Source: Bacteroidales bacterium
Lineage (GTDB): Bacteria; Bacteroidota; Bacteroidia; Bacteroidales; NBLH01
NCBI GenBank assembly: GCA_029210905.1
Contig: JARGGF010000362.1
Span: forward strand, 1-5,688
Reading direction: 5' to 3'
DNA: 5,688 nucleotides
Shown here: piece after piece, positions 4,257-5,688 of the stretch
Numbering within the stretch: the first letter of the stretch is position 1
Layout of the letters: each line of letters begins with the position of its first letter
The notes under the pieces: model-generated
Database searches by the model: none
Seen by the model: only the letters and a program-made list of their open reading frames with translations
Told to the model about the DNA's origin: nothing
Made by a program: the position numbers and the translations under genes

Positions 4257-5688
4257 ATGAACATACTAATGGTATATCCAAAATATCCAGACACCTACTG
4301 GAGTTTCAGACACGCCTTACGCTTTATTTCCAAAAAAGCTGCCATACCTCCATTGGGTCTAATCACGGTTGCTGCAATGCTTCCACAGCACTGGAATAAA
4401 AAGTTAACGGATCTTAATGTTTCAAAGCTTCAGGTAAAAGATATCGAGTGGGCTGATTATGTTTTTATAAGTGCTATGTATGTTCAAAAAGAATCGGCGA
4501 ATAATATTATCGAGCTTTGTAAAAGTAAAAGGACTAAAATGGTTGCCGGCGGGCCTTTATTCACGCAGGACTATAAAGATTATCCTGAAATTGAACATTT
4601 TATATTAAATGAGGCTGAGATTACTTTACAGCCCTTTTTAAATGATTTGGCAGAAGGCAAAACACCCGAAAGAATATATCAAACAGACGAATATGCTGAT
4701 TTGAGTTTAAGTCCGCCTGCTGATTATTCCATACTTTCAAGAAAAGACTATGCTTCCATGAATATACAGATTACACGTGGTTGCCCTTTTTCTTGCGATT
4801 TTTGCGAAATTACGGCCCTGTTGGGGCACAAGGTGCGGATGAAAAGTACAGAACAGGTAATAGCCGAACTTGAAAACTTATATCAAATTCATTGGCGGGG
4901 AGGGGTTTCCATTGTAGATGATAATTTTATCGGAAATAAAAATCAAATTAAAAACAGCCTGCTTCCCGCCATGAAGATTTGGATGAAGGAGCACAACTAT
5001 CCTTTTAAATTTAACACACAAACTTCTATTAATCTGGCCGATGATCAAGAGCTGATGACTTTAATGGTAGATGCAGGTTTTGTTTCTACTTTTATCGGAA
5101 TTGAAAGCCCGGTGGAAGCATCCTATCAGGAATGCAATAAATTTTTAAACAACAAAAGGGACTTGCTCCAGAGCGTAAAAAATATACAGCAATCAGGAAT
5201 GCATGTATCCGGCGGGTTTATAGTAGGTTTTGATAACGATACTGCTGGTATTTTTCAGGCCCAGATTGATTTTATTCAAAACAGCGGAATTGTATCGGCA
5301 ATGGTTGGTTTATTAAATGCTCCTAAGAATACAAAACTTTATCAACGTCTGTTTGAAGAAAAAAGACTGACAGTTGATGCAACAGGAAGCAATACTGATT
5401 ATACTATGAATTTTGTGCCCAAAATGGATAGTGATGATTTACTCAATGGCTATAAATCTATCATTCGGAATATATATTCCACCAAGCCCTATTATAAAAG
5501 AATCAGGAGGTTTTTATTAAACTACCGAAACAGGAATACCAAAATAAATAAATTTAACCTTTCTTATGTTAAAGGCTTTCTAAAATCAGTTTTTGTGATA
5601 GGCATTCTAAATAGGGGAAGAACTGATTACTGGAAATTTCTACTTTGGACGATCTTTAATCGTCCGGGATTGTTTACAGATGCTGTTA
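4257..5688 (+). CDS. Cobalamin-binding-type radical SAM enzyme with DUF4070-like C-terminus (HpnP-like family), 3'-truncated by window edge
   Basis: The frame is open from ATG 4257 to the window end (477 codons, no stop), so the C-terminus is missing; related proteins run to roughly 500 residues, so little should be lost. Residues 1-140 look like a B12-binding domain of class B radical SAM methylases (PPLGL 31-35, MVAGGP 95-100, NEAEITL 118-124), without a DxHxxG motif. The radical SAM core follows, with R-G-C-P-F-S-C-D-F-C giving the CxxxCxxC 4Fe-4S ligands C176, C180 and C183; then VDDNFIGN (220-227), SINLADD (257-263), FIGIE (279-283) and GGFIVGFD (319-326). The rest (about 330-477) matches my recollection of DUF4070 (GLLNAPKNTKLY 351-362, YWKFLLW 458-464). 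Such enzymes make a 5'-deoxyadenosyl radical; the best-known relative, HpnP, methylates hopanoids at C-2. Bacteroidota generally lack hopanoids, so another lipid or polyprenyl-like substrate is possible but inferred. No Shine-Dalgarno sequence precedes the start. Confidence 0.88.
   Translation, partial: MNILMVYPKYPDTYWSFRHALRFISKKAAIPPLGLITVAAMLPQHWNKKLTDLNVSKLQVKDIEWADYVFISAMYVQKESANNIIELCKSKRTKMVAGGPLFTQDYKDYPEIEHFILNEAEITLQPFLNDLAEGKTPERIYQTDEYADLSLSPPADYSILSRKDYASMNIQITRGCPFSCDFCEITALLGHKVRMKSTEQVIAELENLYQIHWRGGVSIVDDNFIGNKNQIKNSLLPAMKIWMKEHNYPFKFNTQTSINLADDQELMTLMVDAGFVSTFIGIESPVEASYQECNKFLNNKRDLLQSVKNIQQSGMHVSGGFIVGFDNDTAGIFQAQIDFIQNSGIVSAMVGLLNAPKNTKLYQRLFEEKRLTVDATGSNTDYTMNFVPKMDSDDLLNGYKSIIRNIYSTKPYYKRIRRFLLNYRNRNTKINKFNLSYVKGFLKSVFVIGILNRGRTDYWKFLLWTIFNRPGLFTDAV

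Overview
The window looks like chromosomal DNA of a Bacteroidota bacterium, most likely the Bacteroidales/Marinilabiliales side of the phylum; the genus cannot be read from it. The reasons are AT-rich DNA, starts with little or no Shine-Dalgarno sequence, TAnnTTTG-type -7 promoter boxes in the intergenic spaces, a membrane-anchored LytTR regulator of a kind common in this phylum, and a CCAAT-rich intergenic repeat. All four genes lie on the + strand. No phage, transposase, CRISPR, tRNA or rRNA was seen.

Layout. (1) 7-1677: a class C beta-lactamase-family serine hydrolase (SxxK / YxN / HxG motifs) with a C-terminal accessory domain, followed by a probable terminator. (2) 1678-1926: a spacer holding a small repeat element (five CCAATNN heptads, a hairpin, two more heptads), a tandem 10-bp repeat resembling LytTR-domain binding sites, and a probable promoter overlapped by TGATAAT repeats. 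(3) 1927-2661: a PlsC-type lysophospholipid acyltransferase with intact HX4D and FPEGTRSR motifs. (4) 2662-2976: a 315-bp spacer with a perfect 10-bp inverted repeat just upstream of a TAnnTTTG box. (5) 2977-3819: a four-helix membrane protein ending in a LytTR DNA-binding domain. (6) 3820-4256: a 437-bp non-coding spacer unusually rich in long inverted repeats, with one TAnnTTTG box. (7) 4257 to the window end: a radical SAM protein with an N-terminal cobalamin-binding-like domain and a DUF4070-type C-terminus, resembling the hopanoid C-2 methylase (HpnP) family, cut by the window edge.

The spacers are 249 to 437 bp and most genes have their own candidate promoter, so this looks like four separate transcription units and not an operon. 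A membrane-lipid theme (acyltransferase, membrane-bound regulator, possible lipid-modifying radical SAM enzyme) is suggestive but unproven. The parts most worth a second look are the radical SAM enzyme, whose substrate is unknown, and the structured non-coding DNA at about 3853-4009 and 4083-4197.
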